A stretch of DNA of 64,000 nucleotides from Mya arenaria (GCF_026914265.1 NC_069125.1:76695546-76759545); one strand, 5' to 3'; numbered from the stretch's first letter, positions 23,901-35,893 are shown. Translations and numbers: made by a program. Notes: generated by a model not told the origin, from the letters alone.

Positions 23901-26900
23901 AATATGAATACGGCAATTCATTTTGAAATCTGCTTAAATGTGTTTTTGGACTCACATATATATATTACCATGAATGACTACTATACTGGTATATTCTTCC
24001 AAAACACTTTATTTATTGATGCTTTATAATTTACTCAATCAAGTTGTGTTATGTAAAGATACAACTTCAAGCAAGTTCCTTTATCTAAGCGCTCATATAT
24101 TATGTGTTTCATGTTAACCACCCTTACAGGCGCGTAGGAAGGAAATTGACATTGGGGCCGCGGAAGGGGTGGGCTGGGGAGGGGTGTCCCCCCCCCCCCC
24201 CCGTCGAGATTTTTTTTCAATTTTAAGCATTGAAAGACTCAATTTCCAGTGAGTTCAGGTTTTATTTTCATGTTTTATCTAAACTTTTTTTCGGTTAAAA
24301 TAACATTATGAGCAACAGCGACATATTAATTATTGCGCAATCTTAAATTATTCTAAACGCCAGCATCATTTACTTTTAAATACTCATATTTGCGCAGTCT
24401 CACAATGTTTGTTCATAACAAATTAGCAAAGTTTACCTCTTCATGGTGAAGCCACGAATGACTTTGGAACTATTGTGAGTTGAATGCACCGTGTTCAGTG
24501 TTTTAGTGCCAAAAGATCTCTTTGGAAATTTAAAACCTTAGGCAGATTTGGAACGTCCATTTTAAACTTAAATGTGATGCGTTTGAACAAATACAATTAC
24601 TGGCTATTTAATGACAAATATATGTTAACGAGTAATTGCAATTATCATAATCAACTGTAGTTTTTGAAACATCAAAAACGATACAAACAAGAGATGTTTG
24701 TCAAACATAATGCCCCCCCTGAGCGCCATGTTGTCAGGATTATATGGACAATTGAATGAAATATGCATGGACCGAAATGACAGCTGATTTGCTGCAGTTT
24801 TAAGATTATGACCATTAAAGTGTGAGGATAGAGTGTGTTATGACCATGACCTTTGACTCTATGACCTCAAAATCCAGAGTCATCAGCTGGTCACCAGAAA
24901 CCTAAATGTCAAGTTCGAGGGCCATGGGTGCAGGCATTGTCAAGTTATCACACAGACAAGTTGTTTTTCGTTCAAGGTCACTGTGACCTTGACCACTGAC
25001 CCAATGACCCCTTAAATCATAAGGGGTCATCTACAAGTCAGATGCAACTCCAAGTCAAGTTTGAAGGCCATGGGTTCAGGCATTGTTGAGTTATCACTCG
25101 GACAACCTTTTACCTTTCAAGATCACTGTGACCTTGACCTTTGGCTCTATGAATCCTAAAATCAATAAGGGTGATCTACTGGTCAGGCTTAACATCCATG
25201 TCAAGTTTAATGATCATAGGTTCAGGCATTGTTGGGATATCAGTGGGAGAAGATTTGTTAACTTTTTTGCGTTAAAGGTTACTGTGACATTGACCTTGGC
25301 CTGATGACCCCCAAAGTCGATAGGGGTCATCTACTGGGCAGGCCCAACCTTCATGTCAAGTTTGATGACCATAGGTCCAGGAATTGTCGAGTTCGCTTTC
25401 AAGGTCACTGTGACCTTGACCTTTGACCCCTAAAATCAATAGGGGTCATCTACTGGTCAGGCCCAACCTCCATGTCAAGTTTGAGGGCCATGGGTGCAGG
25501 CATTGTTGAGTTATCACTCGGACAACTTTTTATCATTCAAGGCCACTGTGACCTTGACCTTTGGCCCAATGACCCCTAAAATCAATAGGGACCATCTTCT
25601 GGCCAGGCCCAACCTCCAAGTCAAGTTTGAGGGCCATGGGTGCAGGCATCGTCGAGTTATCACTCGGATAACCTTTTACCATTCCAGGTCACTGTGACCT
25701 TGACCTTTAGCCCAATGACCCCTAAAATCAATAGGGACCATCTTCTGGCCAGGCCCAACCTCCAAGTCAGGTTTGAGGGCCATGGGTGTAGGCATTGTCG
25801 AGTTATCACTCAGACAACCTTTTACCATTCCAGGTCACTGTGACCTTGACCTTTGGCCAGATGACCACCAAAAACCATAGGGGTCATCTCCTGGTCAGGC
25901 CAAATCTCCAAATCAAGTTTTAGGGCCATGGGTGCAGGCATTGTCGAGTTATCACTCGGACAACCTTTTACCATTCAAGGTGACTGTGACCTTGACCTTT
26001 GGCCAGATGACCCCCAAATACAAAAGGGGTCATGTACTGGTCAGGCCCAATTCCAAGTCAAGTTTGAGGGCCATGGGTGCAGGCATTGTCAAGTTATCAC
26101 GAAGAAAACCTTTAACCATTCAAGGTGACTATGACCTTGACCTTTGGCCCGATGACCCCCAAAAACAATAGGGGTCTTCTACTGGTCAGGCCCAACCTCC
26201 CATTCAATTATGAGGGCCATGGGTGCAGGCATTGTCGAATTATCACTTGGGCAACCTTTTACCATTCAAGGTCACTGTGACCTTGACCTTTGGCCCAATG
26301 ACCCCCAAAAACAATAGGGGTCATATACTGGTCAGGCCCAACCTCCAATTTAATTATGAGGGCCATGGGTGACGGCATTGTTGAGTTATCACTCTGACAA
26401 TCTTTTACCATTCAAGGTCACTGTGAACTTGACCTTTGACCCGATGAGCCCCAAAAACAATAGGGGTCAGCTACTGGTCAGGCCCAACCCCCAAGTCAAG
26501 TTTGAGGGCCATGGGTGCAGGCATTGTCAAGTTATCACTCGGACGACCTTTTACCATTCAAGGTCACTGTGACCTTGACCTTTGGCCTGATGACCCCCCA
26601 AAACAATAGGGGTCATCTACTGGTCAGGCCCAACCTCCATGTCAAGTTTGAGGGCCATGGGTGCAGGCATTGTTGAGTTATCACTCGGACAAGTTTAAAA
26701 TTATTTTACCATTAAAGGTCACTGTGACCTTGACCTTTGACCCGATGACCCCCAAAATCAATAGGGGTCATCTACTGGTCAGGCCCAACCTTCATGTGAA
26801 GTTTGATGACCATACACCCAGGAATTGTTGAGTTATCACTCGGACAAGCTTTGGTCTACTGACGTACCGACCGACCGACATGCCTGTGCAAAGCAATATA

Positions 26901-29568
26901 CCCCTCTTCTTCGAAGGGGGGCATAATAATTATTGTCTTATTGCCTCTTCTTCCACTTGCCCGTCTTTAATAATCTGCCGCCTGTTTTCACGCCATTCGC
27001 ACACCAATATGCTAGATGTTCACAGGTTTAACAAGAGATGATTGTCAAACATTATGCCCCCCCCCCCTGAGCGCCATGTTGTCATGATTATATGGACAAT
27101 TGAATGAAATATGCATGGACCGAAATGACAGCTGATTTGTCGCTGACATTGGATGCCGTTGAGGCAGTTTTAAGATTATGACCATTCAAAGTTTGAGGAT
27201 AGAGTGTGTTATGACCATGACCTTTGACTCTATGACCTCAAAATCCATAGTAGTCATCAGCTGGTCACCAAAAATCTAAATGTTAAGTTTGAGGGCCATG
27301 GGTGCTGGCATTGACAAGTTATCACACAGACAAGCATTTTTCGTTCAAGGTCACTGTAACCTTGACCTTTGATCCAATGACCCCTTAAATCATAAGGGGT
27401 CATCTACAGGTCAGACACAACTCCAAGTCAAGTTTGAGGGCCATGGGTGCAGGCATTGTCCAATTATCACTTGAAACATTTTCGCATTCAAGGTCACTGT
27501 GAACCTGACCTTTGACCCAATGACTCATAAAATCAATAAGGGTCATCTCCTGGTCAGGCCCAACTTACATGTCAAGTTTGATGATCATAGATTCAGGCAT
27601 TGTTGAGATATCACTGGGAGAAGATTTGTTAACTATTTTGCGTTAAAGGTTACTGTGACCTTGACCTTGGCCTGATGACCCCCAAAGTCAAGAGGGGGGC
27701 ATCTACTGGTCAGGCCCAAAGTTTGATGACCATAGGTCCAGGAATTGTCGAGTTTGCTTTCAAGGTTACTGACCTTGACCTCTGACCCCTTAACTCAATA
27801 GGGGCCATCTACTGGTCAGGCCCAACCTCCAATTCAAGTTTGATGGCCGTGGGTGCAGGCATTGTCTAGTTATCACTCAGACAACCTTTTACCATTAAAG
27901 GTCACTGTGACCTTGACCTTTGGCCAGATGACCCCGAAAAACAATAGGGGTCATCTACTGGTCAGGCCCAACCTCCAAGTCAAGTTTGAGGGCCATAGGT
28001 GCAGGCATTGTCGAGTAATGACACAGATAACCTTTTACCATTCAAGGTCACTGTGACCTTGACCTTCGGCCTGATGACCCCCAAAAACAATAGGGGTCAT
28101 CTACTGGTCAGGCCCAACCTCCAAGTCAATTATGAGGGCCATGGGTGTAGGCATTGTAGAGTTATCACATGGACAACCTTTTACCATTCAAGGTCACTGT
28201 GACCTTGACCTTTGGCCCGATGACCCCCAAAAACAATAGGGTTCATCTACTGGTCAGGCCCAACCTCCAAGTCAATTATGACGGCCATGGGTGCAGGCAT
28301 TGTTGAGTTATCACTCGGACAACCTTTTACCATTCAATGTCACTATGACCTTGATCTTTGACCCGATGAGCCCCAAAAACAATAGGGGTCAGCTACTGGT
28401 CAAGCCCAACCTCCAAGTCAAGAATGAGGGCCAAGGGTGCAGGCATGGTCGAGTTATCACTCGGACATCCTTTTACCATTCAAGGTCACTGTGACCTTGA
28501 CCTTTGGCCCGATGACCCCCAAAAACAATAGGGGTCATCTAATGGTCAGACCCAACTTCCATATCAAGTTTGATGACCATAGGTCTAGGCATTGTTGAGT
28601 TATCACTCGGACAAGCTTTAAAATTAAGGTCACTGTGACCTTGACCTTTGACCCGATGAACCCTAAAATCAATAGGGGTCATCTACTGGTCAGGCCCAAC
28701 CTTCATGTCAAGTTTGATGACCATACGTCCAGGAATTATTGAGTTATCACTCGGACAAGCTTTGGTCTACCGACGGACCGACGGACATGCCTGTGCAAAG
28801 CAATATACCCCTCTTCTTCGAAGGGGGGCATAATTATGACATGGTGACCTGTTTATTCAATATCCAATATCATGTCAGACAGGCATTGTTCTATATGCGC
28901 GTAGCTTTATTTAAAATACCATAATAAGAAAATCAGTAACAAATATTCGCGGCCCCATTGCCGTTACTAGCCAGAATATTGGGGCCGCGACCGCGGCCCC
29001 TGAGGCCCCAGCTCCTACGCGCCTGCCCTTAATAACTTATAAGAAATATTGAATACATTTATAATAATGGCATACTTTTACCTTTCCCCATTTCATCCAG
29101 TTCCTTTATTTCTTCCAACTTTGTTGTAATTTCACTGTAACAGTTCCCTATCATCTCCAACACACTGAGCCTGTGATGGTCATGATGCTTCAAAAACCCA
29201 GACTCCTGGGCAGATTGCAGCTCTCCACACTCTGTCAGCAGGCTTTCAATGTAGGCCTTGAATGTTGGGTTTTTAACAGTAAATTGTGGTTGCAATGAAG
29301 TTGTTGAATAGCAAGCACTAAAAGACAGTGCACATTGCCTTTGAAAACTACACCCATGTTTGAATAACTTTGTATCCCTAAACTTCAAAGAAATGGTCTT
29401 ACTACCTTTAAAAGGCAGCCATTCTTTATAGCTAGTTCCCTGGCCTGAACAAAGATACTGGAGTCTTTTAGGTTTCTTGTAACGCAGCAAGGCGAGGCAC
29501 CTTGTTAACACCCTTGTTGACGGAGACAACACCAAGGATGGAAGTCGTGCTACAGTGATCATCATCAT
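20919..29568 (-). CDS. MTRF1L: Mitochondrial peptide chain release factor 1-like, 7 coding exons
   Basis: Exons on the minus strand: 29568-29082, 23720-23647, 23391-23208, 22903-22731, 22494-22377, 21534-21459, 21222-20919. The sum is 1416 nt, 471 residues plus TAG, with every junction GT-AG and in frame. It terminates mitochondrial translation by reading UAA/UAG and triggering peptidyl-tRNA hydrolysis. The tripeptide anticodon PVT sits at 283-285 inside [16 protein letters not shown], and the catalytic GGQ at 327-329 inside [18 protein letters not shown]-terminal RF1-like segment ([16 protein letters not shown]) follows. The recognition loop has no insertion, which fits MTRF1L rather than vertebrate MTRF1. 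The N-terminus is Arg-rich and acid-poor, like a mitochondrial presequence. The protein is about 90 residues longer than I recall for human MTRF1L, all of it N-terminal. A splice acceptor sits 2 bp before the first ATG, so a noncoding first exon lies upstream. Confidence 0.95.
24686..26927 (+). mobile_element. Tandem-core element A2 nested in the hAT-like element
   Basis: Same family, ends and orientation as the element at 9639-11583. About 13 core units of 146 bp; seven keep GGTCACTGTGACC intact by eye. Ends in the GAAGGGGGGCATAAT hairpin. Non-coding and antisense to MTRF1L. Confidence 0.75.
27030..28837 (+). mobile_element. Tandem-core element A3 nested in the hAT-like element
   Basis: Third copy of the family, separated from A2 by about 100 bp. 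About 10 core units; five keep the palindrome. The CGAC run before the 3' hairpin is reduced to a few units. Confidence 0.75.
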
Positions 29569-30180
29569 GGCTGAAATAAACATGAAAGCTAATGAAGGCA
29601 AACACAACTTATTCAAGCTTAAAAATTATCACATAGAAAATAAAGATTTGCCACAAAACGTAAGTGTCTGCAAATGTGGGATGTATTCTTACATGAACAA
29701 GTTGTCAAGTTGTTAATGCTTCTTTAACATAATAGAAAATAGAAGGAATAAATTTGAAAATACTTCCTACGACTGTCTAAACATTCACTTGTATGTTGTT
29801 GGATTTTTTTGTAAAATAGGAAAGCCTTGGCTTATTCTGGTTACATAGTAAAATAGACTCTCGATGGTTTCCTTCTCTTACACTTTGTGTTTGCATACTT
29901 GCCATCATTAGGGACTGGTGCCTTTGACTTTTAACGGGATAATTTTAGTGCATGCATGCTATTTAAAGTATATCAGTTCTTCCATACTTACATGACTTTA
30001 CTTATGTTTATGTTTTAAAAGTAAAATGGGGCGTCTAACATAAAAGCGTAAAAATGTCATTCATTGCATGTTATCCTATATACAGTCACCTGAAAAATTG
30101 ATTATTCAAACAATAGCTCTGAGAAGAACTTGCAAATAATAACTTCAAGGTGCTTACATGCAAAACATTTACCAAGGTGC

Positions 30181-30396
30181 GACACCAAAGATGCAACAGA
30201 TCCCTTCAGAGAAAAGCATGCTCGACCTGGAAGGGGTCCACTGGTCTTTATATACACCAAATTCTCTATCCACACAGAACCCGGGCTTTGCTCATTTGCA
30301 TATTACCAACCAAGTAAACATACATACTATGAACGTACTTCCGTTTATAACGAAATTTTATATTATGAACGCAAATCCGCCGCCTACAGCGGACCG
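30181..30396 (-). repeat. Octamer/TATA/hairpin unit H1
   Basis: First of four copies of a unit of about 215 bp. Read on the minus strand it has ATGCAAAT, then TATATAAAG about 40 bp later, then a hairpin whose loop contains AGCATGCT. Here the stem is imperfect (30202-30235). Confidence 0.7.
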
Positions 30397-30478
30397 GGAA
30401 AATCGTTGGTAAGGCAACTTTGATTCAGCAGTTGTCAACATCCCACCGCTGCCCCATTTGTAATGTGTGACACCAAAA

Positions 30479-30683
30479 ACCCAACAGATCCCTTCAAAGA
30501 AAAGCATGCTTGAACCTGAAGGGGTCCGCTCGTCTTTATATACACTAAATTCTCTATCCACAAAGAACCCGGGCTTTGCTAATTTGCATATACCAACCAA
30601 CTTAACATACATACTATGAACGTACTTCTGTCTATAACGGAATGTTATATAATGAACGCACATCCGCCGCCTACAGCAGACCG
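30479..30683 (-). repeat. Octamer/TATA/hairpin unit H2
   Basis: Second copy, in tandem with H1 at about 300 bp spacing. The stem is partly decayed; TATA-like and octamer-like motifs are still visible. Confidence 0.65.
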
Positions 30684-30751
30684 TTACATTTTTAAACAAT
30701 AACTTACAGTACTGTACAGTAATTGTCAAAATACATTTGACTTTAATGTTT

Positions 30752-32209
30752 AACAAGAGCTGTCACAGAGACAGCACGCTCGACTATTCCGCCGCTTTTC
30801 AGTGTAAGGATTGAAAAGTTTTGGCGGAACATGCATGGATCACTGTTAGATTAGATTCCAATGCAATACATGATGTGCTGAGATATTAACATAAATGTGG
30901 TTACATGCAAAATTTTAACCAGAATTTTTATGTGTAATAATAAAGGCCCATTATTTGCAAAATACAGTTATCTAACTTGGTTATTCAATAAGGTTGGCTG
31001 GTTGAATACCATTGTATAAAGTCTGAATGCAATACATCAAGTAATTGCTGAGATAATATCCTATTTGTGCTAACATGCAAGACCTTAACCAGAATTTCTA
31101 AGTCGCATAATAAAGGGGCAAAAATTAAATATTATGAAAGATAGAGTTATCTAACTTGATTAAATAAGAAGGTTAAATGGTTGGGAGCCTGTGTATAAAG
31201 TTTCAATGCAATACACGATGTATTTGCTGAGGTATTGACCTAAAAAGTGGTTACACGCAAAACCTTAAGAATTTCTATGTCAAATAAAAAAGGGGCCATT
31301 ATTTGAATTCAATGCAAACTAGAGTTATCTTACTTTGTTATTTAAGTAGATTGGATGGTTGAGTACCATTGTATCGAGTCTTAATGCAATACCTCAAGTA
31401 GTTGCTGAGATATTAACCAATGTGTGCTTGCACGCAAAACCTTAACCAGAATTTCTAAGTCGAATAATAAAGGGTAATTATTTTGCATTAAATGCAAACT
31501 AGAGCTAATTAACTTGATTATTTTAGTAGGTTGGATGGCTGAGTACCATTGTATAAAGTCTCAATGCAATATCTCAGGCAGTTGGTGAGATATTAACCTA
31601 TGTGTGCTTGCACACAAAACCTTAATCAGAATTTCTAAGTCGAATAATAAAGGGCAATTATTTGCATTAAATGCAAACTAGAGCTATCTTACTTGATTAT
31701 TTTAGTAGGTTGGATGGTTGAGTACCATTGTATCGAGTCTCAATGCAATACCTCAAGTAGTTGCTGAGATATTAACCAATGTGTGCTTGCACGCAAAACC
31801 TTAACCAGAATTTCTAAGTCGAATAATAAAGGGCAATAATTTGCATTGAATGCAAACTAGAGTTATCTAACTTGGTTAATTAAGTAGATTGGATGGTTGA
31901 GTACCATTGTATCAAGTCTCAATGCAATACCTCAAGTAGTTGCTGAGATATTAACCATTGTGTGCTTGCACGCAAAACCTTAACCAGAATTTTAAGTCAA
32001 ATAATAAAGGCCTATTATTGGCATTAAATGCAAACTACAGTTATCTAACTTGGTTAATTAAGTAGGTTGGATGGTTGAGTACCATTATATAAAGTGTCAA
32101 TGCAATACCTCAAGTAATTGCTGAGATATTAACCTATGTGTGCTTGCACGCAAAACCTTAACCAAGGGGTGACGCCGACGCTTGGGTGAGTAGTATAGCT
32201 CTCCTTATT
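30752..32209 (+). mobile_element. Tandem-core element B1
   Basis: Starts AACAAGAGCTGTCACAGAG and ends GACGCCGACGCTTGGGTGAG plus TAGCTCTCCTTATT. The core is about eight copies of a 178-180 bp unit containing CAATGCAATACCTCAAGTAG and GCACGCAAAACCTTAACCAG. No coding capacity. Same architecture as the A family with an unrelated core sequence. Confidence 0.7.
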
Positions 32210-32826
32210 AAAGGTATTAATTTGTATTTTGTATTTCTTTTAAATATTACAAAAATTACACAGTTAATGGCACAGTCAATCATTAAAATAATAATTAAAT
32301 GAACATGCAGTTACACTTACATTCACTATCTGCAGGTGTAAAAATTTAGGTTGCCCATGAACGTCTAAAATACTGCTCAATTGAACATCAATATTAAGCT
32401 TCCTTGCAAACAACATATGAACCAAAGAGAAATTTATTCCGGTTACACTGTTTGCACGAGTTATTTTAAAAATCATGTTTCTAGACAGAAAAAAAGACAG
32501 TTACTTTCAATATGGAGTGAAGGAATGAGAAAAACACCTGCCAAAACAACATCTGTTTTCTTGGTTTTACCAGAATGCACTAACTTGTGAAAATTCAATT
32601 CGTTCAAACAACGATGTCAAGTGTTACATTTGTACTTTCGTATAATCACTTTTGTTTCATTAATAATCAATAAGCATCTCCGGAAATGCTGATTTAAACG
32701 CACCACCTTTCATCAGACACATGAATTTCGTGGCCGTTTAAAACGTCATTTTGGAAAACCGGCAAGCAGTAATATTATTTTAGTAGATTGTCTTTGTAAA
32801 ACCTAAGCTAGTTTGTGTAACGTGCT

Positions 32827-33040
32827 ACACCAATGAAACACCAACAGATCCCTTCAGGGAAAAGCATGCTCAACCCTGAAGGGGTACTCCGGTCTTTATA
32901 TACAGTAAATTCTAAATCCACAAAGAGCCTGGGCTTTGCTAATTTGCATATTACCAACTAAGTTAACATACGTACTATGAACGTACTTCCGTTTATAACG
33001 GAATGCTATGAACGCACATCTGCCGACTACAGCGGACCGT
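32827..33040 (-). repeat. Octamer/TATA/hairpin unit H3
   Basis: Third copy. The hairpin stem is perfect: 32850-32859 (CCCTTCAGGG) pairs with 32874-32883 (CCCTGAAGGG) around a 14-nt loop with the GCATGC palindrome. TATA and octamer motifs are intact. Confidence 0.75.
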
Positions 33041-33170
33041 TACATTACTTTCCCCTCCGAGAAGACTTGACTCGAGTCTTGGCCTGGGAAACTCATAGGT
33101 AAGGCAGCTCTTGTCCGGCAGTTGTCATTATCCCACCGCTGCCATCATTTGTAACGTGTTACGCCAATGA

Positions 33171-34310
33171 AACACCAACAGATCCCTTCAGGGAAAAGCA
33201 TGCTCGACCCTGAAGGGGTCTTCCGGTCTTTATATACAGTAAATTCTAAATCCACACAGAGCCTGGGCTTTGCTAATTTGCATATTACCAACCAAGTTAA
33301 CATACGTACTATGAACATACTTCTGTTTATAACGGAATGCTAATGTAATGTTCAGGGAATAATGTAGTCACGAGCCCGGAAAATAATTATTTCTGTTTTA
33401 GTGAATTTTATAGAGTATTTGATTTTTGCTTTATCGCTATGACTTCTTTATGATGATTTCGTGAATTTAATACTAATGTTATGGTTTTAGTATTAAATTT
33501 CTAAATTTAGCTAGTAAATGATTAATTAATACGAATAAGTTGTATTCTTAATGGTTTTCTACTTTTTCGTAAGTTTGATAAACTTGACACCCCTACTCTG
33601 TAACATTAGTTATATATAATGGTTTCACCCATAGGATTTGTTAAAATGGACTATTCCATTTTGGTCACATGATGTTAGGGTATATAAGAAGCGAAATGCA
33701 TAGAAATAGTTAGTTCGTGTCTCGACGCCGATGTGAGAACATCAAGTTAATATATAGAGAAGCTTTGAAGTATCTTTTTGTACTGTTTAGGGCGGGTTCT
33801 GAACTATTGGAGGCTAGGAGAATTAAAGTGAAGCATTGTGCTACAGCTTCTAGTTTCCAGGTTCGGACATCCGTGGCGGTTCTTTTTGGCCTCTTAGTAA
33901 GCCTGGATCATTGCGATACAGAAGAAACAGGGTCAATGGTTTGATTCCCCGTGAAAGCTATACATTTAGGACTGTGGGTTTCGCTGATATATTGTGATTG
34001 GTTTATTAGCGTTTTGTATGCTGGTCCAGTTTGAAGTTATTTCATAGTTGTTGTAGTGTTTCTGTTTGTGCGTTCTTGGTTTTGGGATAATTGAACATTG
34101 ATTCTTGAACCATAATAATTATTTCTCCAATCATTGGTTTTGTAAGCAATCATTGTTAATCACATGTATATATTACTGATTTCATATTTAAATTTTGGGA
34201 CAATGCAGTTCGAGAATAGGTTAACAGTTTAATTTAAGGTAGCGTGTCCAAGCTAACTAGGGAAGAAACGTTACATTATGAACGCACATCCGCAGACTAC
34301 AGCGGACCGT
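33171..34310 (-). repeat. Octamer/TATA/hairpin unit H4, split by a solo-LTR-like insertion
   Basis: Fourth copy, about 340 bp from H3. Perfect 10-bp stem at 33184-33193 and 33208-33217; TATATAAAG at 33236-33228 and ATGCAAAT at 33283-33276 on the minus strand. The far end, with CTACAGCGGACCG, resumes at about 34276 after the insertion. Confidence 0.75.
33344..34275 (+). mobile_element. Solo-LTR-like insertion (fossil)
   Basis: About 932 bp inserted into unit H4, with TGTAATG at one end and TTACA at the other. It holds a TATA box (GGTATATAAG near 33680) and no long ORF. No internal retroelement region or second LTR is present, so it looks like a solo LTR. The family is not identified. Its length and position are set by comparison with the uninterrupted copies. 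No clear target duplication was found. Confidence 0.45.
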
Positions 34311-34933
34311 TATGATTGTTTTAAAAACTACAATAATAAAAAAAATGAAGTCTTACTCTGTTTGAAAATATAAAAGTTGTAATAGACCTGTTAGGCAATC
34401 GTTTGCAATTCACACACAAAATAGTTCATTTTTTAATAAAATTAGACATCAAATCAATTATAGTTATCATCGGAAACTGAACCCCCTACCATTGTTGTTA
34501 CTTTCTGTAAGAATATTGAAATTGGACTTCTGCTTGAAATTCAGAATTTATATGACTGACATGTGTTAGATATTTTAACCAAAAGCAATATAAACTTCTT
34601 TTCGAGACGAAATGATGATTTATAAGTCATTTACCATTACAGCATTTATTTAAAGATTCAATCTATCCGAAACCTTACATCCGAAATTACTACGTGCTTA
34701 CAATTAAATGAATCCTTGCAGTTTATGTGGGATAATCATTCATAAATGGAATTGACACATATAAAACATAATAAATATTAATAATCAAAATTCTTTTAAA
34801 CATGTTTATATCTTTAACCTTATCAATTCCTCATTTGAAATTGCCTTCCCATGGGCGCAGCCATTTTAAGTAGCAGACAACAGTACAAAAGCAAGGGATT
34901 ACACAAAAAAGATATACGTAAATCTTAACTTAC
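34311..34933. other. Intergenic or intronic, nothing recognised
   Basis: AT-rich. It would be MTRF1L intron 1 if the upstream exon is real. Confidence 0.35.
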
Positions 34934-35010
34934 CGGCGTAAAATGCTATCCCAGTCGAGGTCTTAATACTATAAATACTATACGTGTTACGTCAGTATAA
35001 CTGTAATGTA
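34934..35010 (-). promoter_or_regulatory. Possible noncoding first exon and promoter of MTRF1L
   Basis: On the minus strand a strong donor (GCCG then GTAAGTTAA) ends a candidate exon at 34934. The first coding exon has an acceptor 2 bp before its ATG, so an upstream exon is required; this is the best donor noticed. The transcription start is a guess. If right, intron 1 is 5.4 kb and full of repeats. Confidence 0.25.
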
Positions 35011-35450
35011 TGAACATCTTGCCATTAAAACAAAATCACACTGTATTGTTTATCCTGGAGGAATTATATATTGACACCAGTGTTTAAAAAAATCTTAGCA
35101 ATAATTTAAACAGCATATACACGTATACTGTGAGGGAGCAAAAAAATCACGTGACCACAAATGCGAACGACCACGGAGAAATTCAGACAACAAAACGTAT
35201 GTTTTTGATGTTTTTTTAATATCTTGAATCGAATTCAAACAAAACCTAGCCCACGGTACGCTACATAATTTCCGATTTCATGTGGTACACTGTCTGACAA
35301 TTAACATTTTGCTTTGAAATCTTCAAAAATTATCAATATGACGAAGACTGCTTAGACGGATTATGTTAATTACTTTTTTACTTTTATTATCAATACTTAA
35401 TTTTTAACTTTATTCGCAGGACATTTGTATATCACACAGGAAGCACACAC

Positions 35451-35893
35451 ATGTACAAATCCGACATGTCAACACCAGAATGTGACCGAGATTGTGCGGC
35501 ATGCGTTTCGAGGCATTTGACCATTGTAAAGGAGATTATTGTCAAGTAAGATACTGATAGAAATCACTTAAGGATGTGTGTCTAGAATAAAAAGAAGTAC
35601 TAGGGCAGTTTTCGGATGCCAAGATCTAACTTACACTTGATAGGGCTAAAACCCACCCAAATCCCATGACACCTTTATCTCTTAGTCTTTGTCAATCGTT
35701 CATTTTGTTATAACACCAATTTTTGTATTATACGATGAAAAAACATACATTTCATTTATCTTATCCACACAATTTCAGGGACCATATGTTCGATAGACGT
35801 TCGACGGAAAAGAAGAAGAGTGGTACAGTATGTTTGGATCGAAATTCATTACAAAAAGGAGCACTGGGTGTCAGATGGGAAAAGGCGAAATGA
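35451..35893 (+). CDS. Possible small two-exon protein, 69 residues, unrecognised
   Basis: Exon parts 35451-35545 and 35779-35893, joined by GTAAG and TTTCAG sites in frame, ending TGA. A poly(A) signal (AATAAA) follows at 36136. An acceptor at 35419 suggests an upstream exon, and the frame is open back to it, so the start is uncertain. The N-terminal half has a C-x3-C-x2-C cluster (ECDRDCAACVSRH); the middle is basic (DRRSTEKKKSG). No signal peptide, membrane segment or family is recognised. It lies inside the 3.9-kb element, so it may be captured host sequence, part of the element, or spurious. Confidence 0.35.

Larger units (their letters stand above)
24127..29025. mobile_element. hAT-like non-autonomous element, interrupted by two nested elements
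   Basis: The ends are CAGGCGCGTAGGA at 24127 and its exact inverse at 29025, flanked by CCCTTA on both sides (24121-24126 and 29026-29031). After the ends both sides carry GGGGCC/GCGG-rich DNA. Removing the two nested tandem-core elements leaves about 850 bp with no ORF. The CAG-GCG start resembles hAT ends, although the visible duplication is 6 bp, not 8. It lies within the large MTRF1L intron. Confidence 0.65.

Noticed and set aside
10417-28494. Many 67-codon ORFs ending in HSRSL
   Set aside because: They are the 146-bp core units of the A-family elements, repeated at fixed spacing, with no start context or conservation of coding type.
30130-30423. 97-codon ORF near 30.1 kb
   Set aside because: Falls in the repeated octamer/TATA/hairpin unit and is not preserved in the other copies.
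30752-32209. CRISPR-like regular spacing
   Set aside because: Whole units of 178-180 bp are repeated without unique spacers, in animal intron-rich DNA; this is a tandem-core element.
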